A stretch of 35,842 bases of DNA from Pelorhabdus rhamnosifermentans (GTDB lineage: Bacteria; Bacillota; Negativicutes; UMGS1260). A model generated the notes under the pieces. That model saw nothing but the letters and a program-made list of their open reading frames with translations, ran no database searches and was not told the origin of the DNA. How positions within the stretch are numbered: position 1 is the first letter of the stretch; the number at the start of each line of letters is the position of its first letter. Both the position numbers and the translations under genes were made by a program. The DNA is taken from NCBI RefSeq assembly GCF_018835585.1, contig NZ_JAHGVE010000034.1, positions 1-35,842 on the forward strand, in the 5' to 3' direction. Positions 21,763 to 29,029 of the stretch are shown one piece after another.

Positions 21763-22046
21763 AAAAACTTGTTACCACTAAGGACGAGCTTTCAGGGGAA
21801 ATTGAGGACTGGCAGAATGCGGGTACTATACAGGCAGAGGTTTGGCCACTGTTAGGCAATCAAGCGAGAGGCGTTATGGGTGTGACCGAGAAATCTACGC
21901 ATAGAGCTTTTTCGGCTGATCCAAAAGCCTTTACAAGCAATACCCGCATTGTTGATAGTGCGGGCCTTACTTATCTTGTCGGCTATGTTCCGCCACAAGG
22001 TTATGGCTCTCATGGAGAGGCGGTGCTTGAATTTGTCAACAGTTAA
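21720..22046 (+). CDS. Head closure / stopper protein (gp16-like)
   Basis: 108 residues with an all-beta pattern (AITYTVKKLVTTKDELSGEI, ... NTRIVDSAGLTYLVGYVPPQ) as in SPP1 gp16 and phage head-tail joining proteins. GGGGGTGATTAGCTT precedes the ATG. It should seal the filled head beneath the adaptor ring. Confidence 0.75.
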   Translation: MRQFRFPEAITYTVKKLVTTKDELSGEIEDWQNAGTIQAEVWPLLGNQARGVMGVTEKSTHRAFSADPKAFTSNTRIVDSAGLTYLVGYVPPQGYGSHGEAVLEFVNS

Positions 22047-22425
22047 GGCGGAAATGGGCGGCTTAAATAACCTGTTGCGTAACATCGATATTTTGAAGGA
22101 TACCACCGTAACGGCCCAAGCGGCAGGCATGGCCAAGGTTTGTATTGATGTTGCTGATTATGCCAAAGCAAACCATCCATTCCAGAACCGGACGCAGAAT
22201 CTTGAAAATAGTATTCAACCGGACCCGGTAGAGATTGAGGATGGCGTGATCGTTGGTCCTGTTCGTGCTGGAATGGATTATGCCGCTTATGTTGAGTTTG
22301 GTACTGCGAAAAATGCGCCTTATCCTTATCTTAATCCTGCCAAGGAAGCTAATAAACAAAATCTGGTTGATACGCTGAAGGCAGTACAAGAACGAGCACA
22401 GCAAGCCTTGAAGGTGGAATCATGA
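22033..22425 (+). CDS. Tail component, HK97 gp10-like
   Basis: I prefer the TTG at 22033 (GAGAGGCGG 8 bases upstream), giving MSTVKAEMGGLNNLLRNIDI, which matches the usual V-K-x-E-x-x-G-L opening of HK97 gp10 proteins; ATG 22054 is the alternative. The 130-residue product also has the family's YVEFGTAKNAPYPYLNPA segment (R-P-F-L-x-P in relatives). It acts at the head-tail junction or tail completion. Confidence 0.85.
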   Translation: MSTVKAEMGGLNNLLRNIDILKDTTVTAQAAGMAKVCIDVADYAKANHPFQNRTQNLENSIQPDPVEIEDGVIVGPVRAGMDYAAYVEFGTAKNAPYPYLNPAKEANKQNLVDTLKAVQERAQQALKVES

Positions 22426-22802
22426 AGCAAGCTAAAATTAATATCGTGGCCGGACTGAAGACGAGCACCACTCTGGCGGCATTTGTTGGCACTCGCATAA
22501 GCGACGCATGGCCAAGTGCAACAGCTGTTTACCCTTGTGTGTCCTACTTGCAAACTACAGGCACAGGCGAGATTGCCGATGGCCACACAATAGGTTTTGA
22601 TGAAATCTATCAAATATCACTGTTTGCCAAGCCTGAACCAGGGAAATCAGCGGCAATGACACTTGAAAGTATGGCTGAAGCTGTGCTTGATGTTGCAGAT
22701 GATTTGGGCATGGCTTTGGTTGGTAATTCCGATTTAATCCTGGACGATGGATCAGGGGTGAAGCATAAGCCTTTGCAATTTAGATATATAACAAGGAGGT
22801 AA
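22422..22802 (+). CDS. Tail terminator / completion protein (DUF3168-like)
   Basis: 126 residues: N-terminal helix (MKQAKINIVAGLKTSTTLAA), VYPCVSYLQTTGTGEIADGH and ILDDGSGVKHKPLQFRYITR, typical of the gpU/gp17-type tail terminator group that caps the tail tube. It overlaps the previous stop (ATGA) and precedes the tail tube gene. Confidence 0.75.
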   Translation: MKQAKINIVAGLKTSTTLAAFVGTRISDAWPSATAVYPCVSYLQTTGTGEIADGHTIGFDEIYQISLFAKPEPGKSAAMTLESMAEAVLDVADDLGMALVGNSDLILDDGSGVKHKPLQFRYITRR

Positions 22803-22809
22803 TAAAAAC

Positions 22810-23730
22810 ATGCCAATGTCAAGAGTTTCAGGCATTTTTGGTGTCCGCGAGGCGTATATTGCTCCCCAATTAACGGATGTTAGCGGGGCGGCTACGACAT
22901 GGGATGCACCTATAAAAATAGAGGGCATCAAGTCCTTAAAACCGGACCCGAATGTCACGAGTGCCGAGAATAAAGGCGATGAAATGACGCTGGATACCGA
23001 GGATATTATTGACTATTACAAAATTACGTGGGAAAATGCAGAACTTCCACTTGATTTAATCGCTGCCATTCATGGCGGGGATGTTAGTTCTTCAGGAACA
23101 GATAAGGGCGAGGTGCTTTCATATGTTTACGCGGGCAATAACGCCCAAACAACATATTTTAAGCTAATGGCACTAGCTAAACGCGGCAGTAATGATACAA
23201 AAGACGTAATGATCGAATTTTACAAGGTAAAGGGTACTTTGAGTTTTGATTTTGCAGAAGGTGCTTTTGCGAAATGCTCTTTCAGCGGCAAAGCGATTCG
23301 TACAAAGGGCACTGTCGATGGCAAGGCAAATGCCTTATACGGTCTTAAATTTGGGGCGTCGGCGTTAAGTCTTACAGGAGTGCAGCAGGTTGAAACTGCT
23401 ACTGTAGCAGGTACTATCACGACAGCGGGAAATGCAACCGTGACCGTGACAGCAGCAGGATTGACAGGCTCACCTAAAGCCTTTACTATTCCAGTTTCCT
23501 TGGGCGATACACCAACAATAACGGCATTGCGTATTCGTGAAGCCCTGGCGGCTGATGAAGCAATTACAGCTTTATTTGCTGTAAGCGGAACAGGGGCTAA
23601 TGTTGTATTGACGCGGATAATTGCCATTGCTAATGATGCGACGCTCAACATTGCGATTGCGAATGGTACTAGTGCAGGATTGACAGCCGCGCCAATGTCA
23701 GCAGATACGATAGCTGGGCAAGCGTCATAA
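22810..23730 (+). CDS. Major tail (tube) protein with C-terminal decoration domain
   Basis: 306 residues after a strong AGGAGG site. Residues 1-195 are the tube domain (SRVSGIFGVREAYIAPQLTD ... DIIDYYKITWENAELPLDLI). Residues about 197-306 form a separate Thr/Ala-rich, beta-predicted module (ATVAGTITTAGNATVTVTAA, SAGLTAAPMSADTIAG) of the type found appended to several phage structural proteins and expected to project from the tail surface. A terminator follows directly. Confidence 0.85.
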   Translation: MPMSRVSGIFGVREAYIAPQLTDVSGAATTWDAPIKIEGIKSLKPDPNVTSAENKGDEMTLDTEDIIDYYKITWENAELPLDLIAAIHGGDVSSSGTDKGEVLSYVYAGNNAQTTYFKLMALAKRGSNDTKDVMIEFYKVKGTLSFDFAEGAFAKCSFSGKAIRTKGTVDGKANALYGLKFGASALSLTGVQQVETATVAGTITTAGNATVTVTAAGLTGSPKAFTIPVSLGDTPTITALRIREALAADEAITALFAVSGTGANVVLTRIIAIANDATLNIAIANGTSAGLTAAPMSADTIAGQAS

Positions 23731-23731
23731 T

Positions 23732-23764
23732 GAGAGGGGCTAAAAACCTCTCTTTAATTTTTTT
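23732..23764 (+). terminator. Terminator after the major tail gene
   Basis: GAGAGG/CCTCTC stem with a 9-base loop and the tail TTTAATTTTTTT. Probably a partial terminator that keeps tail tube transcript in excess of downstream tail genes. Confidence 0.8.
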
Positions 23765-23781
23765 ATATGGAGAGTGATACT

Positions 23782-24249
23782 GTGAAATTATCTGAGTTAT
23801 TTCCCGAAGCTGTAAAGGTTAAAATTCAAGGCATTCAGTACGGAATCAAATTTGGTACACGTGCTCTTATTCAGATGGAGCAGGATTACCCGGACGAAAA
23901 AGAACGGGTTAGTTTATTAAAAGCAGGAGCGCCGAAGAAAAAGGGGAAGGAAGATGCCCCGCAAATGATGATTAAGATAAGAAGCACAGCCGATATGGTC
24001 AATATGCTATATGCTGGACTTTTGCATACCAAGGCTTTTCCAGATAAAGACGATTTGATCGATGCGATCGAACCGCATGATTACCCGGATTATATCAATG
24101 CTATCTTTTCAGCCTCTGTACAATCGAAGGCAACACCGGAACAGCTTGAAAAGATGCAAGTCATGTCCGAGGTTAACGGCTCAAAAAAAAACGAGGGCCA
24201 CGTGACTACGGCTCAGAATATGCCTTTTATCGGTCAAAGTGCAGGCTGA
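23782..24249 (+). CDS. Tail assembly chaperone (gpG-like)
   Basis: The GTG at 23782 is preferred because GGAGAGTGAT lies just before it. The 155-residue product (MKLSELFPEAVKVKIQGIQY ... DYPDYINAIFSASVQSKATP) has the position and look of the G chaperone, between tail tube and tape measure. Its mRNA contains A AAA AAC at 24186-24192, in frame for -1 slippage, which would extend it into the following frame and give a 199-residue G-GT form. The chaperone pair coats the tape measure during tail assembly. Confidence 0.82.
   Translation: MKLSELFPEAVKVKIQGIQYGIKFGTRALIQMEQDYPDEKERVSLLKAGAPKKKGKEDAPQMMIKIRSTADMVNMLYAGLLHTKAFPDKDDLIDAIEPHDYPDYINAIFSASVQSKATPEQLEKMQVMSEVNGSKKNEGHVTTAQNMPFIGQSAG
24186..24192 (+). 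promoter_or_regulatory. Programmed -1 frameshift site (A AAA AAC)
   Basis: A run of nine A and a C lies so that codons AAA AAC are in frame, preceded by A: a canonical X XXY YYZ heptamer. After slippage translation continues without stop from CGA (24192) to TAA (24378-24380), as in lambda G/GT. Confidence 0.85.
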
Positions 24250-24380
24250 CAAAGGAAGAATACCTTGATGCGACTGAACGAGAGCTAATAGCGTTGTCTA
24301 TTGGTTACGCAGAAATGAATGGGGCCAAGACGGAGTATGATGATCCCCTTGAATTTTTTGGCGTACAACAGAAGGAATAA
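24192..24380 (+). CDS. Frameshift extension (T part) of the tail chaperone
   Basis: This 62-codon frame has no good start codon or ribosome site of its own. It becomes the C-terminus of the G-GT fusion by -1 slippage at 24186-24192 (RGPRDYGSEYAFYRSKCRLT..., then KEEYLDATERELIALSIGYA, ending FFGVQQKE). T-domain proteins recruit the major tail protein to the tape measure. Its stop overlaps the sigma-H-like promoter of the following cargo gene. Confidence 0.8.
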   Translation, partial: RGPRDYGSEYAFYRSKCRLTKEEYLDATERELIALSIGYAEMNGAKTEYDDPLEFFGVQQKE

Positions 24381-24398
24381 AATTCCATTTTGTTGAAT
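24371..24398 (+). promoter_or_regulatory. Sigma-H-like promoter (perfect consensus)
   Basis: GAAGGAATA, 12 bases, GTTGAAT: exact fit to RnAGGAwWW-N12-RnnGAAT, 24 bases before the TTG start of the exported cargo gene. Confidence 0.7.
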
Positions 24399-24421
24399 GA
24401 AGTGGCAAGGAGGGGATTAAG

Positions 24422-24967
24422 TTGAAAAGGATAATCCTAGTATTTATTCTATTAATGACGGTATGTTTAACTGGCTTTGCGGCACCATCGCAGGAAGAAG
24501 TAGATGCGAGAAATATACTTGATGATCTTAAAAGTATATCTTTACGTTTGGAGAACCCCACAAATTTTAATGAGTTTTATACATATTACAATAATATATA
24601 TATCAAGGTTCGCAAATTTGATATGTCATACCCGTCTAGTGTCATAAGACATGAAATGGGAAACGCGTTTATTCCATACTATGATGCTTATGGAATTTGG
24701 AAAAGGCCATACCAAGGTTCTAAAAATAAATATAGATGGGCAATTTGGCTTAGGCCTACAGAGGTAGACTACTTGCAAGGACAATACGAAGGAATGAAGG
24801 CTTTGATTAGTTCTAATTTAATTACGACACTTGATGATGGCAATATGTTAATTGGTTCCGAAACTAATGATAATTCAATTATTGTGTTGTTATTTACCAC
24901 GGCTACTGAAAGGATAAAGCCATTAGAAGGCAAAATAAATCAAACGTATATAAAAACCGCCAATTAA
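24422..24967 (+). CDS. Exported cargo protein of unknown function (moron)
   Basis: TTG start 24422 after AAGGAGGGG. The 181-residue protein has a signal peptide (MKRIILVFILLMTVCLTGFA, cleavage before A-P) and a mature helical domain with an aromatic-rich middle (YYDAYGIWKRPYQGSKNKYR). No family recognised. It interrupts the tail operon between the chaperones and the tape measure, with its own sigma-H-like promoter and a terminator whose loop contains the stop codon: a textbook moron. Confidence 0.78.
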   Translation: MKRIILVFILLMTVCLTGFAAPSQEEVDARNILDDLKSISLRLENPTNFNEFYTYYNNIYIKVRKFDMSYPSSVIRHEMGNAFIPYYDAYGIWKRPYQGSKNKYRWAIWLRPTEVDYLQGQYEGMKALISSNLITTLDDGNMLIGSETNDNSIIVLLFTTATERIKPLEGKINQTYIKTAN

Positions 24968-24976
24968 GGCGGTTTT
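24953..24976 (+). terminator. Terminator of the exported cargo gene
   Basis: AAAACCGCC / GGCGGTTTT stem with loop AATTAA, followed by CTCATTT. The stop codon TAA lies in the loop. Confidence 0.85.
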
Positions 24977-25004
24977 CTCATTTATAAGGCGAGGTGGTGA
25001 CAAT

Positions 25005-27626
25005 ATGGCAGATACAGAGGTTGGTGGCTTAGTCGTCAAGATGAGGGCTGACCTAAGCGATTACCTGCAAAAACTCAACGCCATGGAACAGAAGTCCACA
25101 GATACGAGTAGCAAGGTTGCAAAAAGTTTTGATTCTATTGGCACAGCCATGGCAAAAGTCAGCGTTGTGCTAGGTGGGTTTGCCGCGACCGCGATTAACA
25201 ACGCTATGAATTGGGGAACAGCAATCACTAAATTGAGTCGTCAAACAGGTATGGCCGCCGAAGATACTAGTCGGTTTCTTGTTGTTGCAAAGAGTGTGGG
25301 GGTTAGTACTGATACGGCCTCTATGATGTTTTCAAGACTTGCCATGAACATAAACACAGCAAGTAAGTCTATGATCGCAGCTAGTTCCGCAGGCAAGACT
25401 TCCGACGATGTATTCACCAAACTAGGCATATCTACCGTTAATCTAGCAACAGGAGCTATGCGACCTATGGGGGATATATTCGCAGATATAAAAACAAAAG
25501 TGGCAAGTATGTCCGATGGTTGGCAAAAATCAGCGATTGAGATGGAACTTTTCGGAAGATCGGGAACACAATTAAATACAATGCTAAATATGTCACAGGA
25601 GCAAATACAGGCGGTTACGGATAAAGCGCAGGCAATGGGTTTGATTCTCAATGACCAACAAGCGCCTGCATTGGCTAATCTTAGTCGGCAGGTTAATGCG
25701 GCAAAAGGAAACCTAACTTCGCTGGGTATATCAATAGGAACAGAATTGATGCCACAAGTACAATATTTATTAAGTGAAGTTTCAAATGTAACGCAAGCAT
25801 TTGTTAACATGGACCCTCAAACTCGGCAGAATATTCTTTCGGTAATTAGGATCGGTGCCGAAATTGGAATAACAAGTATGGCTGTCAGTAAAGCTATTAG
25901 CGTGATAGGCGGAGTCACAGAGGCATTAGGCGTTATGAGGTTGGCCACTATTGCGGCAGCAGGCCCATGGGTAACACTGGCTATAGTAATAGGGGGCGCA
26001 ATATCCGCACTAGATGCCTATGCTAATGCAAAATATAAAGCTGAAGGTTATGATAACGCGGCTGAAGTAAGAAAGCTTGAAAGTGATGATGGGAGTTTAA
26101 CACAATACCAGAAAAAGACAGTAGTTAACACAATTATGGGTGTGCCAGTGTACAACTGGGTTAATATGAGTGACGCGGAAAGAGAAAGGCAAATTGCTTT
26201 TGAAAACAGACCAAAGCCAGAGCCTACTGAAACGCCCACGCCACCTACGAATACGTTTGTTTCTGACCTTGGTGGTGGCGGTTCTTCTTCTGATGGTGGT
26301 AGTAGTGGTAGTGGAGTGGCAGGAGAAAAAGCCAAAACCGCTTTAGAAGAAAACCGCGATTCATTTCAGAAGGCCCAAGAGGAGATGCAGGGGTATCTTG
26401 ACCTTAATCAGATAACGGCTCAGCAATATATTGATTATCTGAAAGAGCAAAAGAAATATGTAACTGATATGGCTGTTGGCGACGACGAGCAGCAAGATAA
26501 GCGGCTCATGCAGCTTGATATTGAAAAGCAAATACAGTCGCAGCAAAAGCAAATGTCACAGGATGCGATACAGGCAGCGAGTCAAAAAGTTCAACTTGGG
26601 AAAATGACCGAAGAACAGTATAAGCAGGTATTAGAAGATCAGGCAAAATTGGCTACAAGTGATAAAGATAGGCTTGCTCTAGCGGTGCAAATTTATCAAG
26701 AGAATGAAAAGCTGATTGACCAAGCAAATAAAAAAGTTGACGTTGAGGCTAATTCTACTAAGGCTGCTTTAGATTTACAGCAAGAAAAGTCCGTTCACAG
26801 CCTCAAAATGTCTGAGACTTCTGGTGACGACAGTATTCAAACGAAGTTTGCAAATATGAAAGCCGAGTATGACCAAGCAAAATATTATCTTGATAAACAA
26901 CATGACGATGATGATAAATATTTACAAGAGAAAATTGCTAATTCGGCTATGGACGTAAAAAAACAAAAAGAATTTATCACTCAAAAGCAACAGCTTGACG
27001 CTAAATATGAGCTTGAAAAAGAAAAGCAAGAGGACTCTTATACTGAAAAAGTCGCGGCACAGCAAAAGGCTATTATTAATGCGAATAACTCCATGATAAC
27101 GGCTCTAATCACAGGTACAAAATCCGGTCAAGATGTACTAGAAGATATGTGGAAAGATTTCGTTGCAAAAGTCGTTGCTAAGCTATTCCAAATTAATACT
27201 GAGACTAATATTTTCACAAGCTTATTGGGCGGATTATTCGGGGTAAGCAATAGCAGTGGAGGAACGTCCTTTGCCTCTAATTTTGGTATTACTAGCCTAT
27301 CAGGTGCGCGTGCTAGCGGTGGTGATGTAAAAGCCGGGGAGTCTTATCTTGTTGGTGAAAAAGGAATTGAAGTATTTACTCCAAGCACAGATGGTGCGAT
27401 TATCCCGAACAGCGATATTACCTCAGGTGCCTTGCAGCAAAATAATCAATCCCAATCCATACTCGTACAGCCGCAAGTAACAATTCAGCAGTCGTTTCAA
27501 AGTCTTGACCCTGCTGAAAATATGAGACTCGCTAAAACTCAAAATGCATCGTTAAAAAATGATATACTAAATTCAATAAGAAATGAGACTGTTTGGCGAA
27601 ATGCAATTAAGGGGGCGACAACATAA
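25005..27626 (+). CDS. Tail tape measure protein
   Basis: 873 residues: N-terminal helical region (VGGLVVKMRADLSDYLQKLN), a hydrophobic segment (about 295-340) that may enter the host membrane at DNA injection, a Pro/Gly/Ser linker (about 400-435), a long Lys/Gln-rich coiled coil (440-700) and a C-terminal SGGDVKAGESYLVGEKGIEV motif typical of tape measures. By the usual 0.15 nm per residue it predicts a tail near 130 nm; this is an estimate. AGGTGGTG ribosome site. Confidence 0.94.
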   Translation: MADTEVGGLVVKMRADLSDYLQKLNAMEQKSTDTSSKVAKSFDSIGTAMAKVSVVLGGFAATAINNAMNWGTAITKLSRQTGMAAEDTSRFLVVAKSVGVSTDTASMMFSRLAMNINTASKSMIAASSAGKTSDDVFTKLGISTVNLATGAMRPMGDIFADIKTKVASMSDGWQKSAIEMELFGRSGTQLNTMLNMSQEQIQAVTDKAQAMGLILNDQQAPALANLSRQVNAAKGNLTSLGISIGTELMPQVQYLLSEVSNVTQAFVNMDPQTRQNILSVIRIGAEIGITSMAVSKAISVIGGVTEALGVMRLATIAAAGPWVTLAIVIGGAISALDAYANAKYKAEGYDNAAEVRKLESDDGSLTQYQKKTVVNTIMGVPVYNWVNMSDAERERQIAFENRPKPEPTETPTPPTNTFVSDLGGGGSSSDGGSSGSGVAGEKAKTALEENRDSFQKAQEEMQGYLDLNQITAQQYIDYLKEQKKYVTDMAVGDDEQQDKRLMQLDIEKQIQSQQKQMSQDAIQAASQKVQLGKMTEEQYKQVLEDQAKLATSDKDRLALAVQIYQENEKLIDQANKKVDVEANSTKAALDLQQEKSVHSLKMSETSGDDSIQTKFANMKAEYDQAKYYLDKQHDDDDKYLQEKIANSAMDVKKQKEFITQKQQLDAKYELEKEKQEDSYTEKVAAQQKAIINANNSMITALITGTKSGQDVLEDMWKDFVAKVVAKLFQINTETNIFTSLLGGLFGVSNSSGGTSFASNFGITSLSGARASGGDVKAGESYLVGEKGIEVFTPSTDGAIIPNSDITSGALQQNNQSQSILVQPQVTIQQSFQSLDPAENMRLAKTQNASLKNDILNSIRNETVWRNAIKGATT

Positions 27627-27651
27627 TGAAAATAAGTAAGGGGGCGGCTTA

Positions 27652-28032
27652 ATGGCAAGAGAAACATTTATTACGCCCTGGGTACGCGCCCACAAACGAA
27701 AAATTAGTTTTAGCACTGACGTTGATAGCGAATACACTTCCCATGAACAAAGAAATGCCCTTTGGTCAAATTCGCGTAGAACATGGACCTTGTCATTCGA
27801 AAAAACTTCTGAAGATTACACAGCCGTTGAGGCTTTTTTTATTGCCCGACGCGGCAAGTGGCAGGCTTTTAACTGGGTGTATTCCAGCACTGACAAATAT
27901 GGCAGGCCCACAGGCGGCGACGATAAAACGTATCTTGTCCGGTTTGATACGGATGATTTAGATTCCACCGTGTCTAGTATGGGTTATAATACTTTTGATT
28001 TGCCGATTGTTGAGGTGGTAACTGATGAGTAA
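27652..28032 (+). CDS. Minor tail protein (lambda gpM / DUF2460-like)
   Basis: 126 residues, beta-rich, first after the tape measure. RRTWTLSFEKTSEDYTAVEA, then FFIARRGKWQAFNWV and TYLVRFDTDDLDST, resemble the DUF2460/gpM group of distal tail proteins. GGGGGCGG site. Its stop overlaps the next gene's start region by 8 bases. It should belong to the tail tip ring. Confidence 0.8.
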   Translation: MARETFITPWVRAHKRKISFSTDVDSEYTSHEQRNALWSNSRRTWTLSFEKTSEDYTAVEAFFIARRGKWQAFNWVYSSTDKYGRPTGGDDKTYLVRFDTDDLDSTVSSMGYNTFDLPIVEVVTDE

Positions 28033-28651
28033 AGACATGACTCCCGCACTTGAAGAGGCAGCGCAGGAATCAGAAATAATGACCCGTATGCTAGTAACAA
28101 TTTACGCGGCTAATACAGCAAACGGACAGCCTTTTCGATTCGTGGCCAATGATAACAAAGATTTGACTATGCCTGATGGAACGCTTTATGTTTCCACGAA
28201 TATCACGCGAGGAGATATTGCCTCAAATACTGACGGCGATAAAGAGCAAGTAAGCCTGAAACTGACTAACAAGTGGCAAGAATGGGCCTCTTACATGGCC
28301 AACAACGGGAAAAAGTTGAAAGGCTGTCGCTGTGTGATCGAAGATGTGTTTCTCGATCATTTAGAAGAGGGCGCAGTGTGGCGCTTCGAGGGCGTCATGG
28401 ATAAGCTGTCTATGGTGCTGAGTGATTTTAGCTGCAACGTAACGCGGGATATAGTTGATTATGACATTGATGCCCCCAACATGGATTATGGTCCGATTTG
28501 CCAATTTACTTATGGTGATAGTCGCTGTCAAGCAACAAATGTGAATGGGCCTTGCGACCAAACTATGACAACCTGTGAAGCACTTGGCAATATTTTGAGA
28601 TATCAGGGGCATCCTTCAACACCTATGCAAATGGTTATACGCTCATCATGA
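28025..28651 (+). CDS. Minor tail protein (lambda gpL / DUF2163-like)
   Basis: 208 residues. Four C-terminal cysteines, C159, C168, C177 and C184 (ICQFTYGDSRCQA ... GPCDQTMTTC), match the cluster that in lambda gpL binds iron-sulfur. The N-terminal domain (MLVTIYAANTANGQPFRFVA) is beta-rich. It should cap the tail tube and bind the J-like protein. Overlaps neighbours on both sides, as in compact tail tip operons. Confidence 0.85.
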   Translation: MSKDMTPALEEAAQESEIMTRMLVTIYAANTANGQPFRFVANDNKDLTMPDGTLYVSTNITRGDIASNTDGDKEQVSLKLTNKWQEWASYMANNGKKLKGCRCVIEDVFLDHLEEGAVWRFEGVMDKLSMVLSDFSCNVTRDIVDYDIDAPNMDYGPICQFTYGDSRCQATNVNGPCDQTMTTCEALGNILRYQGHPSTPMQMVIRSS

Positions 28652-29025
28652 GGCCAGAAGATTTATTGCAGTACATTGGCAAGGAGTACAGTAAATTTGA
28701 TGACGAGGGCAAAGCTTACGGCTGCATGATGCCTGTCTATATGCTGTACCCTGAAATTCCGCGTTACGATTGGCCTGAAGAAGGAAAGTACTTTGCCGAA
28801 TCAGTTTTGGCTTTACTAAAAAAACATGGCTGCCCCATCAAGCTCGATGAGATTAAATCGGGTGATGTGGTGGCCTTTCGTATGCCATTTGGATTTTTGC
28901 ATATCGGTGTCTATATGGGTGATGATTGGATTGTACACTGCATGACAGATGAAACAATGGAGCGCTGTCGATTTAGCTATGCAATCAGGCGACTTGACGG
29001 CGTTTTTCGATGGGGAAGGGGGTGA
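28648..29025 (+). CDS. NlpC/P60-like tail peptidase (lambda gpK-like)
   Basis: 125 residues with the probable catalytic Cys26 (AYGCMMPVY, where the family has D-C-x-G-L-V) and His85 (GFLHIGVYMGDDWIVHCM). NlpC/P60 enzymes cut peptidoglycan cross-peptides; at this place in the tail operon the enzyme helps tail tip assembly or local cell wall entry. ATGA overlap with gpL-like gene. It lacks the JAB N-terminal domain of full lambda gpK. Confidence 0.85.
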   Translation: MRPEDLLQYIGKEYSKFDDEGKAYGCMMPVYMLYPEIPRYDWPEEGKYFAESVLALLKKHGCPIKLDEIKSGDVVAFRMPFGFLHIGVYMGDDWIVHCMTDETMERCRFSYAIRRLDGVFRWGRG

Positions 29026-29029
29026 GTGA

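Noticed and set aside
23220-23651. 143-codon minus-strand open frame in the major tail gene
   Set aside because: Low-complexity mirror of the Thr/Ala-rich C-terminal module, no ribosome site.
25241-25810. 189-codon minus-strand open frame in the tape measure gene
   Set aside because: Long open antisense frames are expected opposite a long Ala/Ser/Thr-rich coding region; no ribosome site or sensible product.
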